Below are positions 10,624 through 20,844 of a stretch of DNA of 64,000 nt, piece after piece. Location of the stretch: contig CM042162.1 in NCBI GenBank assembly GCA_023376005.1, forward strand, positions 90,278,758 through 90,342,757, read 5' to 3'. Numbering within the stretch: position 1 is the stretch's first letter; each line of letters begins with the position of its first letter. The position numbers were made by a program, and so were the translations under genes. The notes below the pieces were generated by a model that saw only the letters and a program-made list of their open reading frames with translations, did no database searches and had not been told where the DNA came from. The DNA is from Doryteuthis pealeii (taxonomy: Eukaryota; Mollusca; Cephalopoda; Myopsida; Loliginidae).

Positions 10624-10790
10624 ACTTGAACTTTGGAGTACTTATCCACGAATTCGACCCAAATATTAAAAAGTTGGCCAGAAAACTTGAAAAGATCAAA
10701 AATAAAATTGTTAAACAGGAGATGTGTCTTTTGTTTAATTCTACATGTATAAATGAAAGAATGCTGCCCAAATACACACACACACACACA
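10624..10790 (+). pseudogene. Open frame after family B hammerhead; possible Penelope-like 5' end
   Basis: The frame downstream of the hammerhead encodes a segment with EFDPNIKKLARKLEKIKN, a Cys/Phe stretch and ERMLPK before running into a CA/TA array. Similar peptides follow family B hammerheads at 50546-50668 (FHPDTRRMARRLERINE) and 51319-51465 (FSPDITKIIRQYETTKD, then EKMLPK). A hammerhead followed by the start of a conserved frame is the layout reported for Penelope-like element 5' ends. The assignment is inference: no RT or GIY-YIG domain is present. Confidence 0.45.
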
Positions 10791-10821
10791 CGCACATATA
10801 TATATATATATATATATATAT

Positions 10822-11050
10822 AGTAAGTAAATTCGTCGGGGCGGTCTAATGTCGGTACCAGCTAATCAGCGAGGGAGTCTATCCCTTTTCACTAGCGCTA
10901 GACCAAGGAGATTGCTTTTGCGTCTGGGGGGGCGCCACACCTATCATCAGCTCCTTTCCTTTACCGCACAGATTCCTGTGCTACTCATACGCTGAGTTGG
11001 CGAGGGTCGGTATCGAACTAAGAACCTTGCGGTTTCTAGCAGAACACTGG
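10822..11050 (-). mobile_element. tRNA-derived SINE, family S2, head truncated
   Basis: Body and 3' end match the copy at 5403-5655. The sequence departs from S2 near 11040, before the A box. Confidence 0.75.
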
Positions 11051-11074
11051 ATTGATCTAGTGCCAAGTGCTACC

Positions 11075-11175
11075 AGCGCTCGTGTATGCCTACTGTGTAA
11101 GAGATTATTCAGAAACCTCAGTGGACTGAAGAGTCATCTTCGTGATGGCAGCCTCTCGGGTGTTTGCAAATGAAA
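11075..11175 (+). pseudogene. LINE C-terminal zinc-finger-like fragment
   Basis: One frame reads [20 protein letters not shown], a CxxC-x-F-x-GL-x-HL pattern like the C2H2 remnant at the end of many RTE-like LINE proteins. Only about 100 bases survive and no RT domain is attached. Confidence 0.4.
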
Positions 11176-11224
11176 AACAAACAAAAAACTGGAAATGGTT
11201 TAGCTAATGCGTCAGATGATAGCC

Positions 11225-11450
11225 AACATATACATATAATATATGTATATACATTTATGTGTATATATATGTATATATATATATTTGTATATATGCATAT
11301 ATATATGTGAATATATATGTATATAAGTATATGTATGTATGTATATATGTATATATGTATACATAATTGTATATATAAGTATGTATATGAATATATATGT
11401 GTATATATATATGAGTATCTATGTATGTATATATATATGTGTGTGTGTAT

Positions 11451-11489
<39 letters not shown>

Positions 11490-11709
11490 TTATATATATG
11501 TATTTTTGAATATGTATATATTCATGGATATATGTATAGGTATATATACATATATATATATTATATATATATACATATTTTTATATATGTACATATATAC
11601 ATACATATATATATACATATAGATACATATATATACACACATATATATATATACAGATATATACAGATATATTTATATATACATCCATCTATACACACAC
11701 ACACACACA

Positions 11710-11764
<55 letters not shown>

Positions 11765-11785
11765 TATATATATATCTACGTACAT
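11225..11785. repeat. TA/TATG/CATA compound microsatellite
   Basis: About 560 bases of alternating TATATG, TATACA and pure TA blocks. The Ile/Tyr-rich open frames here are repeat artefacts. Confidence 0.95.
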
Positions 11786-12244
11786 TAAAAAATTTATAAT
11801 CTTTCCTAAATCCCTTTGTCAGCCCAAAAAATCAATCGGTCTTAATAAAATTACTGGTCCTCATCAAATATTAAATCGTCAGAACTTTTTAAAAAGCCGC
11901 TCTAATCAAATTGACTTGACCTCACCCATTGACCTTTCAAATCGTCAAATTGTCTAAAATGTTATATGTGCCCTTCCCAACGCCACTCAATAATCGGTGC
12001 ATTTTTAAAGTTCAATAAACGAAAGCCGCCACCAGAATAACGAATTCTCTCGCCTCTTCCCCGACTCCAAACAGTTCTTTATAAGTGCATTGTCCCTAAT
12101 AAATTTGACTGTACTTTTAAAAAGAATATTTTAATTCCCTACCCAGAAAAATACTGGTTATTTCCTATAACTCCAACCTAAAAAAGGGGAACCGCTCTGA
12201 ATAAATTTTATCTGTTAATTAATCTACTCATTATTTTCCCATTA
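11786..12244. other. No gene recognised
   Basis: AT-rich sequence with no long frame beyond the one running out of the preceding microsatellite. Confidence 0.5.
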
Positions 12245-12270
12245 ACCTAACCCTAACCCTAACCCTAAAC
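12245..12270. repeat. Short telomere-type CCCTAA run
   Basis: Just over three CCCTAA units (TTAGGG on the minus strand), fitting the metazoan TTAGGG telomere type. Far too short to be a telomere; it could be interstitial or chance. Confidence 0.5.
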
Positions 12271-12304
12271 CCGTCTTCTTTTTCCCTAGTAGATCAATAA
12301 AAAG

Positions 12305-12475
12305 GGCCGTGTTAGCTCAGTCAGTAGACCTAAAAAGCTAACCGGTAAAGTAAGGAGCTGATGTAGGTGTGGCGCTCCACCTCAGATGCTAAAACAATCT
12401 CCTTGGTCTAGCGCTATTGAGAAGGGGATAGACTCCCTCGCTGACTGGCTGATATCGACTTTAGGCCCCGTCGAC
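12305..12475 (+). mobile_element. tRNA-derived SINE, family S2
   Basis: Forward copy: TGTTAGCTCAGTCAGTAGA (A box), B box lost, then GATGTAGGTGTGGCGCTCC and CTTGGTCTAGCGC, ending near GGCCCCGTCGACT. Confidence 0.7.
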
Positions 12476-13890
12476 TAGATCAATAAATGATTTATCAGTC
12501 AGAGTGGTTCCCCTTTTTTAGGTTGGAGTATAGGAAATAACCAAGTTACTTTTAAAAACACGATCCATGCTGTGTCGTCTTAAGATGACAGAGTGATAAC
12601 ACTTTTAACAGCGAAGTAAACAGTAAATCTATTTGGAGGAACGTTTAGTTCGATGACTGGTTGGTTGGTTGGTTGGTTTGGTTTTAACAGCACGTCATTC
12701 CATGTTGGGTTATTTTATGCCGAAGATGTTTCTGTTGGATTCATTATTTGTTAGGTATGTTTATACTAGATTTTGCAATAACTGCATTTTGTAAGAAATG
12801 TTTTTCAAACGTTTCTACAAAAAAATTCCAAACTGTGTAACAAGATGGCTTCTTTTGTTGGCGTCAACTAATTTTTAACGAAAAAGGAAAAGTGTAGAAT
12901 ACTTTTTTTGTGTTAGTGTCATTGGGTTTGTTTAGGTACAAAATGCAAAAATCCAAAATATCAAGTACATTTTTGATTTTGCATATTGTTTATATATACA
13001 GGAAAGGTTGCAGTGTTAACATTAAAAGATTTGACATGGCTGTCAATCAAAAGGGTGACCTTGGGCTTCACACTTAGTTCACCTAAGTCCGATGACACAG
13101 ATATAGATACAATTGTTTATATTAAAATAATTCTCGTTTTAAAAAGGCGAGCAGAGAGACCGAACGTAGAGACCGACACAAGCAGACCGACACAAGTATT
13201 TGGGTCCCGGGGATGGTCGAGTTTGGCCCGAAAAACGAAATTTGTCACTGGCTACGGGAACTTCTTAATTAAGAAGATTGCAACTAGAAAAATTGATTTT
13301 TGCTGCTAAAATTGATTCCAGAATTTCGCATAAAACAAAACGCCAAAAGAAGCTCATCGTGTTTTTATTTATCCAAACAAGTGTGCAAAACATATTCATA
13401 TATTATTCCTATTCATCATATATGAATAAAAACAGTTGTTATTGTTGATGGTGTGTTGACTGATTTTTTTATAAACCCGGCAGTTTATATCTACTAATTT
13501 CTCAACCCGTCACAAAGACACTCCGACCGAGTTGTGTCGATCCCAGTTCTACAGAGGGTATCAAAAGAGCAGCTGGCCGGAGGCTCATGTGGTAGTCACG
13601 GAAATAATATTTACCGTTACCACAGCATACTATCCCCGGGGCCCCAGTACAGTGTGATATTTGGGTGCCGTGTCAGGATAAAAGGGTAAGGTACTTATGA
13701 TATTGGGTACGCGACACAGGATCCGGTACGGTATCATATTTCGAGCGTGTCAGGATCCTATATTATAACTGTCTTATTATACATAGAATCAACAGGATTT
13801 TAAGCAGAGTACAGCAATTTGGATTCAGAATTTCCCTTCTCCTACCTTTTTGCAATGACATATCAACACTTGAGGGTTATCTAATGTCAA
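12476..13890. other. No gene recognised; short repeats
   Basis: Contains an R1 tail fragment (about 12660-12780, minus) and three degenerate units of about 38 bases at 13655-13765, each with GATATT- and CAGGAT-type motifs. The 107-codon frame at 12986-13309 has no recognisable domain. Confidence 0.5.
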
Positions 13891-13891
13891 A

Positions 13892-13895
<4 letters not shown>

Positions 13896-13962
<67 letters not shown>
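13896..13962. repeat. (GT)n(GA)n microsatellite
   Basis: About 36 bases of GT followed by about 30 bases of GA. Confidence 0.95.
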
Positions 13963-13965
<3 letters not shown>

Positions 13966-14072
13966 GTATGAATGTGTGTATATATATGTGTGTGGTGTGT
14001 GTGATTCTACTTGGCCTATAGGGTAGGTCGATTTTGGAACTGTAACGTCTTCCATATGGCGAAAGTTGTAAA

Positions 14073-14714
14073 TCTTATTATAATGGAGATTGTGGGTTTT
14101 TATGTCTGTAACCGAAACTACATTACTATTCAAGTCACAATTTCCTTAGTTATTTACATGGCATTCTTCATGATTTTATTTTTATTTAAACTTCAATTAT
14201 TAATAAAATTGTTTTACATCATTAAGACTGTTGACCATATCTACATACTAATAACATGCAATTGTATTTATATATACAAGAAAATAGCGGTTTACAGTGT
14301 GAATTGGAAGGCTAATTTGCATATTGATCTTAAAAATTTGATTTTAATAAATATATGCTTAGTATTATTGATTTCTAATTGTTTGGTTTTATCTTATTGA
14401 ATATGAGCAAAAATCTCGGGGATAAATCTTAAAAGAAATTCATTAAAAAGAAGAAATAACTGTAATTTTATTCTTTACATCCTATTTTAACTAAATAGTT
14501 AATTTAGGAAAATTTACCAATGAAAAGACGGGAGTAAGGGAAAATGATGGAAGAGTTATTTTTCAAAGATGTTCTATTTTTCAATCATACCCCCTCTGTT
14601 CCAAATCTTTTATCGGCATTCTTATTCAGTTACATTAGCCTTTCTAATTTAATATGATATTTTATTATATTAAAACTTAAATACTTGCACCCGGAGGGTG
14701 CATATATTTGCTAG
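14073..14714 (+). mobile_element. Non-autonomous Helitron, family Hel1
   Basis: Begins TCTTATTATAATGG after an A and ends with a GC-rich hairpin (GCACCCGGAGGGTGC), an 8-base spacer and CTAG before a T. This is the Helitron signature: 5' TC, 3' hairpin plus CTAG, insertion between A and T. It contains an AT-rich open frame like those in other copies, which is not recognisable as a real protein. Other copies: 28528, 30134, 33275, 34773 (minus), 54900 (minus), 21718 (minus), and a head piece at 20735. Confidence 0.85.
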
Positions 14715-15190
14715 TTAACATAAAAATTACCCCACAAAATATTTTTTTCAAAACTTTGCCTCCCTTTGAGGAAATAAATTTTAATCTTTTGAATTCTAGT
14801 TGTAATATTTTATCAGTTTCGTTTAACATGATAATCTTTCTGTTTTAAAATGTTATCAGTGTTGCAGCTTAATTATTAAATAAAAAGCTGCATATCAGAG
14901 GTATCGGTGGTGATGGGTGGCATATTTTCAATTTGAATTCTAGTTGGAATATTTTATTAGTTTCGTTTAAAATGATAACCTTTCTGTTTCAAATATTGAA
15001 ATTGATAAATTTTCTTACCAATTCCTATGCTAAATGTTCCGAAAACGAGGATGTTCTGGTGCATTTTATTAGAGTATCTTTGATGCTATTTCCTCAGACA
15101 ATAGTACAAGTAAAAGACCTAGTTTTTGGTATCAGTATTTATTATACCAAAACACAACTTTTACTGTTTGAGAGAATTTGATATTTTTAA
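14715..15190 (-). repeat. Repeat family E
   Basis: Reverse of the sequences at 57030-58080 and 61255-61640; shared blocks include TTGGTATCAGTATTTATTAT, AGGATGTTCTGGTGCATTTT and ATGCTATTTCCTCA. The site that carries an LTR-like insertion at 57127 is empty here. Confidence 0.65.
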
Positions 15191-15987
15191 AAGAAAGAGA
15201 AGTCAACTTATCTATTGGAGAATCCTGGTGTGTTTCCGTTATTTTATACAGATACATACATCTCTACTTACGTACATCCAAAGACACACCCATACTTACA
15301 CCCAAACCAACGCTCACATTCACACCCACGCCCGATCACAGAAGGCTTCACTATCGATTCTGTTGCGACGATTGAAGGCGGGAAAGACAAATCATTAAAA
15401 TTTAAACACTTTGCTTTTATTTTTATTCTTATTCTTATTTTGGCACATGCGCAGAAGTGTGAACCCGACAAATTCAATCTGTAAAACCAGCAATCAGAAC
15501 AAATACTTGAATTTCACACTTTGATCGTATTTTTTCCTCCGATTGTTGAATATTTGAAAATTGCACTCGGTAACCCAAAGAGAGAACGTAGTTATTAATA
15601 CGCGCGTCAAATCGTCGAGTGAAAAGTGTTGGCCGTTCAACCGCCGCCATTTTGATTGCCATGTTTACTCCCGCGAAAACACATGTTCGAACTACAAAGA
15701 TACTGACACGGTTAGTAGAAATTAGTGCGAGTGATTTTACAAACAGTTGAGGAGATAACGCCATAAAAACCAAAAGGCTTTCAAATCCCACACAGCATTT
15801 CAAATAAGCCATTAACATTGCAATGGTGTGATAAGCTCTCCTTTTTATAAAACATTTAGATGTCTGTATGCTCTCTATATATAAAGCTGGTTGTTAATCC
15901 ATATTTGTGTGTGTTACGATTACATAATATATATATATATATACACACACACATATATATGTATAGTATAATAGTATATATATAGAA
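15191..15987. promoter_or_regulatory. Unassigned; CpG-rich patch with YY1-like site
   Basis: 15595-15690 is locally CpG-rich and contains CCGCCGCCATTTTGATTGCC, which matches the YY1 motif typical of ubiquitous promoters. A 114-codon minus frame overlaps (15474-15818), starts beyond the patch and resembles no known protein. It could be an ancient promoter or first exon, or chance. Confidence 0.25.
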
Positions 15988-16026
15988 AACCTTCTTAAGT
16001 TTCGCCAAAAGAGGATCATCAGGGTT
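15988..16026 (-). ncRNA. Hammerhead motif, cleavage site mutated
   Basis: On the minus strand: AACC, CTGATGA, a weak stem II, GAAA, an 8-base stem III region, then GGTT pairing perfectly with AACC. It aligns with the copies at 43462 and 49813, where the base triplet before GGTT is GTA; here it is GAA, which breaks the NUH rule, so cleavage is not expected. A TA array lies downstream. Confidence 0.55.
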
Positions 16027-16364
16027 AATTGTAATGAATTAATCAAGAAATTTATTAATTAAAGACGGGAGTGAATAATACAATTATAGCCGTTGAAAGT
16101 TCTTTTGGAGTGAATATTGAACGCTATGTTGTTGATTGCGTTATTCAAAAGTTAAATATCAAACACGGTTATTGTTAAATGCCAAACGTGACTGTTGACA
16201 TGAAAACAACTGTTTGGAATATAACAAAAGGCGTGTGCAGTTCATATTCTTTATAACATTGACTTATTCGGTTAATATTTGTATCGACAGTCGATATTGC
16301 GATTACTTCAATATTCTATTCCTCGGTAAATCATCTTCTTTATCATATATATATATATAGTCAT

Positions 16365-16406
16365 CCACAGACACGTGTTTTGACTTATCAAGAATCTTCA
16401 GTGTGG
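16365..16406 (-). ncRNA. Degraded hammerhead, same type as 10311
   Basis: Minus strand has CCACA, CTGAAGA, a stem II that still shows TGATA as loop, AAAAC where GAAAC is expected, ACGT, GTC and TGTGG. Stem I is perfect, but the essential GAAA has become AAAA and one stem II arm is damaged; probably inactive. Confidence 0.55.
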
Positions 16407-16429
16407 ATTGACATTTGTAAGCTATCTAC

Positions 16430-16497
16430 AGCCGGGATTGAAATCCGATCGGTTCAACATCAGTCAAACACCGTAACCGCTAGGCTATAGTCACCTA
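16430..16497 (-). other. tRNA-like segment upstream of hammerhead
   Basis: The minus strand carries TAGCCTAGCGGTTACGGTG (A-box type) and GGATTTCAATCCC (B-box type), about 20 bases before the hammerhead at 16365-16406. Similar order is seen at 36341-36413 and 52337-52412. It likely provides or once provided an internal RNA polymerase III promoter. Confidence 0.55.
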
Positions 16498-16690
16498 CAG
16501 AATACGAGGGGGATTTTAATGGTTTTAATACACACATCCCTGTGTATATAAAGGCCGTCATATAGTGATACATCCCTTATAGGAGAGCGTTGCGTCATTA
16601 GTTGCTTTAGTTGGCGGTCGTCAGCGAAATCCTCCCCTAAGTGCTCAACCCCAAAGTTAAGAGAAAGGAAATGAATCCGACGGTATAAGT

Positions 16691-16997
16691 ATAGATAAAA
16701 GGATATGAAAACACACAATGCCGTTAAAATGAAAACAATTTATATCATATTCATAGCTCATATTGAACAATATTTCGTTGCTTATATTTGAAACTACTGC
16801 GTGACTTTTTTGGAACATCAATGTTTTCGTTTTGAATTCAAATTATTTTCAGCTCCTCTCTCGATGAGTCCGGAGTAAAAACAAGGTTTGAAGATGATTT
16901 TTATAAATCGAAATATTGTTCAATATTAGCTATGAATACGATATAAATTGTTTTCACTTTAACAGCATATTGTGTGTTTTCATATCCTTTTATCTAT
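16691..16997. repeat. Foldback repeat with 85-bp arms
   Basis: Arms 16691-16774 and 16912-16997 are roughly 90% inverse complements, for example ATAGATAAAAGGATATG against CATATCCTTTTATCTAT. The right side runs into CT and TA arrays at 17000-17072. Confidence 0.8.
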
Positions 16998-16999
16998 CT

Positions 17000-17012
17000 G
17001 TCTATCTATCTA

Positions 17013-17072
<60 letters not shown>
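17000..17072. repeat. (TCTA)/(CT)n/(TA)n microsatellite
   Basis: Short compound array. It is followed by a block (GAATGCCAGTCTGTC, CTAGAGATC) that recurs at 49645-49705, also next to a TA array. Confidence 0.9.
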
Positions 17073-17073
<1 letters not shown>

Positions 17074-17241
17074 GATATATACGATACGAATGCCAGTCTG
17101 TCACTTTTTCAACTTTACTCCTAGAGATCAGTACCCAACATATCATACCATTTTAGAATTCCAGAATTCGGAAATTTTGGATTCCCCCATTTAAATTACT
17201 AGAATTGTTTTCGGTGATTTTTTAAAGTTATTTTTGCAATT

Positions 17242-17403
17242 TGTCATACGATAACAAAAATATTAGTATTATCTGTGTTATTCAGACTATTGTCCTCATC
17301 TTCATTATTATCTGTACAGATAACAATGAAGATGAGGACAATAGTTCGAATAACGCAGATAATACTAATTATCAAGCCTCATCTCAAACATTCAGAGAAA
17401 TAA
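17242..17403 (-). repeat. Family C element, foldback form
   Basis: Near-perfect palindrome 17262-17371 around CTGTACAG, with the family C head at the right end. Same head, inverted tail, tail arrangement as 2012-2160. Confidence 0.7.
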
Positions 17404-17664
17404 CAAAAATATTGTTGAAGTTTAATAAAACTTTAGTTTTCTTGTTGGACTGAAAGTCTAATTAAGAGCCCTCTACACGAGTTTGCTTAAAAGCCGCTCT
17501 ATCGGGCGGTGTTTAAGCTAATTCGTAAGTAATTATGTAAAATAATAATTTTACTTTTTTGTCAAATTTTCTACCTTATACTTGAAAGAAAAATACGTGG
17601 GATTTTCGGGGGTGTGGATTTTCCATTATGATCCAAGACAAATACTGCTATGGCTTTTATAATA

Positions 17665-18655
17665 GACCGACTACACCTCTGCAAAGGAGTACAATCCCTC
17701 CTCGTGGCTTCCTGTTGGCCGTGGGTGGCGACCCGTGATGGTTAGCCCCAATCCTGGTGATTGAGCAGTCCATGACATACAACACTCCACTTTGGCCCAT
17801 ACTTAGGCTAGACAGGAGATTGGAGAGGTCTCCCCGATCAATCGACTGATCACTTCATTTGCTTTTATGTCAAGTCTCAACCCTTTTTATCATATATGTG
17901 TTAGAGGTTCTTAATGTCCTGGTGTATCACATTGAACTCTATCTGATTGAGAAGTTAGAATATGGGGCTTTGGGGAGTGTAGAGTACCCCTTCATTTATA
18001 TTACTCCTGTGGCGAGAGAAACCCCGAACGTAGTGGTTCGAAACGTGCACGACTGTGTTTGGCGTGCAGAATGAGATCAGAGGCGAGTGGGGAGATTGAA
18101 TTCACATCCTCCGGATCGTGAGTCGTGGCCTGACGCATGGGAATTACTAAACTGTCCAGAGTGGCCCGGATGTGAAGGATTGACGCGCGCTGATTAATGT
18201 CGCACTTGCTGCACGGGCAAGTCAGATTAAGGAGCCCGGATGAAGCACTGTAATTGTGTATTAATGACCAGCCCTCACAAACCTGGGAGAAAAGCTTGCA
18301 GTAGCATTTTGGCTGTTGCGACGAGTGGACGAGAGAGAAAAGATATTTTGATAGTGTTGGTGAGAAGAGTGCAGCATTGCTGGGAGAGATTGTTTCAGAC
18401 TGAACACTTGGTCAGTTGGGAGAGTAAAAGCGTCGGACTTAACTATGCCCCCCAGAGAACATTCTTATTAGAACTCCAAGATCCAGTGTGACCAGGAGTG
18501 GTATTACCTGTTAGGGTCCCATATATGGGTTGAATAGAAAGAAGGTTTATAAAAAGAATTGAGTACCTTTTATGAATGAATTTATTTCAAAGATGTGTCG
18601 GGATTAAAAGACCCATTGATATGTAAAAAGTTGATATGCTGTAAAACAAAACAAA
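17665..18655 (+). repeat. Repeat family R1 split by an unknown insert
   Basis: R1 runs from 17665 to about 18009 and resumes at about 18485 (GACCAGGAGTGGTATTACC) to its tail near 18655. The intervening 475 bases (18010-18484) are more CpG-rich than R1 and have no family match in the window; no clear target duplication was seen. Confidence 0.65.
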
Positions 18656-18659
18656 CTCT

Positions 18660-18925
18660 TTCTCATGGTGAAGCTCCAATTCTGGAGCTCTGAGAAATGT
18701 GGATTACCCATTCACCACTATTACTCCCATGTCCACCCAGACGATGAGTGGTAGTACCTGTTAGCATCCCATCTATAGGTTATATAGAACAAAATGTATT
18801 TAAAAAAATGAGTTTGAGAAAAATGTTAAATATCCATTAAAAATTAATAAAACAAAACAACTTCGGTATAAAATAACCCAACAAGAGTTGACATGCCGTA
18901 AAATCTAACCAACCAACCAACCACA
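18660..18925 (+). repeat. Repeat family R1, 3' half
   Basis: A second R1 in tandem, starting at the 'ggtgaagctccaattctgg' block and ending in ACCAACCAACCA. Confidence 0.7.
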
Positions 18926-18944
18926 AAAAGAAAAAAAACTATTG

Positions 18945-18945
18945 G

Positions 18946-18998
<53 letters not shown>

Positions 18999-19200
18999 GT
19001 ATACCAAAATTGGCCTAAAATCCGTTTTTGACAAAATGAATTTACCCCCCCCCTCCCCCGCTACAGAAAATAATTCACCAAAAATCAGGGAATTATGGGA
19101 TTTTAATGAAATTTTCAGTGTTGATTTATCAATAAATGAATTTTATAATGCATTATTTATTTTATTTCAAAACTTTCTCATTTTTTTTCAGGTCACTTAA
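18945..19200 (+). repeat. (TA)n array and repeat family F fragment
   Basis: TA array at about 18948-18994, then a family F piece (CAAAAATCAGGGAATTATGG, CAGGTCACTTAATTTTGACC). Confidence 0.7.
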
Positions 19201-19319
19201 TTTTGACCCCTCACCCTTATTTTGGAGGTATAAAATCTCGGCGAGTTGTTCCTTGTTTGATACTAATTACAGTATAAATAAAAAAAATATGAATTTTACA
19301 AAATTGTGTTCTGAAAAAA

Positions 19320-19420
19320 ATTGAGTACCCATCAAGAATAAATGAAACAAAACGTCTTGGGCATAAAATAACCCAATAGTAGTTGACACGCCATAAAATC
19401 CAACCAACCCACCAATCAAG
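19320..19420 (+). repeat. R1 tail fragment
   Basis: Only the last 100 bases of R1, ending in CCAACCAACCCACC. Confidence 0.6.
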
Positions 19421-19444
19421 ACAAAGATGTCACTTTAACAGGCT

Positions 19445-19890
19445 GTTAAAATACAAATATCGTCTCCGATGGCTGGGTCATGTCGTCGGATGGATGATGG
19501 ACGAATCCCGAAAGACATACTTTATGCAGAGCTTGCGTCTGGTAAAAGACTGATTGGTGGCCCCCAACTGCGATTCAAGGATGTCTACAAGAATGATCCC
19601 AGGTGATTTTGCATTGCCCCTTCCAGCTGGGAAAATTTGGCTCAGGACCACCCTCGGTGGCGGCAGCATCTCCGTAGAGGACTGTTCATGTCAGAAGTCA
19701 CCCTGACGTAAAACACCATTTAGAAGAAACTAGCGGCAACAAAGTACCGGAACATCAACATCTTCAGGGACCTTCAAATGCGACATCTGTGGTCGAGAAT
19801 GTTTCGCAGTCATAGGAAGCGCTGTAGCTTCAGGGGCACATAAAAACTTTATTATAGTCTTCCGAGACTGAAATGCCAATGAATGAAAAT
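19445..19890 (+). pseudogene. LINE ORF C-terminal remnant
   Basis: With stops and frame changes the sequence reads GRIPKDILYAELASGKRLIG, then GPQLRFKDVYKND and SSWENLAQDHPRW, the conserved end of RTE/CR1-like LINE proteins. A C2H2-like remnant (ICGRECF) follows. A second copy in reverse lies at 32395-32845. Confidence 0.7.
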
Positions 19891-20584
19891 ACAAAATAAC
19901 GTCCATATACATTCAGTCGGATCTCTATTTCTGTTTCATGAACAAAATTTATTTTTCTCTTTTATCAAAACGGAAACCATTTGATAAAAGAGAAAATAAA
20001 ATGTCCGTGACATTTCATGACCTTGTCAGAGAAAGGAACCGGAAAGATAGGAAAGAGCATGCGTAGAAGTGCTTTTCCAAGTTGCGTCCTTTATCATTGT
20101 TATTAACTACCACTTCTCGAATTGATTCACCAATTATCACTCTCCGAAGAGAAGATAAAATTACATATCATTATTCATTCTGAATTTAAAGCCTAAATTA
20201 TTTCTTTTGGAAAAGACATTTTCGTTAGAAATTTCTGCCTGTGATATTCATGGATTAATTGTCGTGACTGGTCGACAAAAAATATAAAGGTTCCTCATCA
20301 TTTCGACCAAGTTAGATTGGAGATTGTGGAAGTGATGTTTGATGATGGGGTTCATGAAATCTAGAAGAAAAGCAAGAAGAAAAAGAATGTGTATTAGAAG
20401 AAGAAGAAGAAGAAGAAGAAGAAGAAGAAGAAGAAGAAGAAATGATTGAAATTAAGAAATGAAAAATAAGACTCAGTAAGTTGATTAGATGACTTTAGAG
20501 TTAAAATGGATATTATTATGTATTATTCATTACCAAAATCTACGGTATTGAAAATATGTAATCAGAAATATCTTCATATTAAGA
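19891..20584. other. No gene recognised; (AAG)n array
   Basis: AT-rich sequence with an AAG array at about 20398-20441 and a short palindrome around 19953-19997 (GATAAAAGAGAAAAT and its inverse). Confidence 0.55.
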
Positions 20585-20740
20585 AGCTTTTTACTGTTTC
20601 TCCCGACAGTTATCATCTTGCAACACCCGCTGATAGAAAATGAGACCGTCCAAATCGTCCATGATGGAATGCAAAAATTTAAATCCTAATTATCTGGTGT
20701 CGCGTATGTGCTGAATTTTCATTTCTTATGGACGCCGTAA
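20585..20740 (+). repeat. Repeat family D, single arm
   Basis: Matches 1662-1800 (CATCTTGCAACACCC, AATGAGACCGTCC, TATCTGGTGTCGCGTATGTG). Confidence 0.6.
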
Positions 20741-20828
20741 ATGTGACGTAAACAACAAAGGGAATTTTGACTTGTGTAATGTAATAGTTTCCGTTGCAGA
20801 CAAACACACAATCCCCATTATGATAATA
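20735..20828 (-). mobile_element. Helitron Hel1 head fragment
   Basis: Only the first 95 bases of Hel1 survive (revcomp contains GGGGATTGTGTGTTTGTCTG). No CTAG end is present. Confidence 0.55.
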
Positions 20829-20844
20829 TATGTATATATATATC

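Noticed and set aside
11317..11957. Ile/Tyr-rich open frames of 101 and 178 codons
   Set aside because: They arise from TA and TATG repeats.
12245..12270. Telomere end
   Set aside because: Only about three CCCTAA units, internal and embedded in ordinary repeats.
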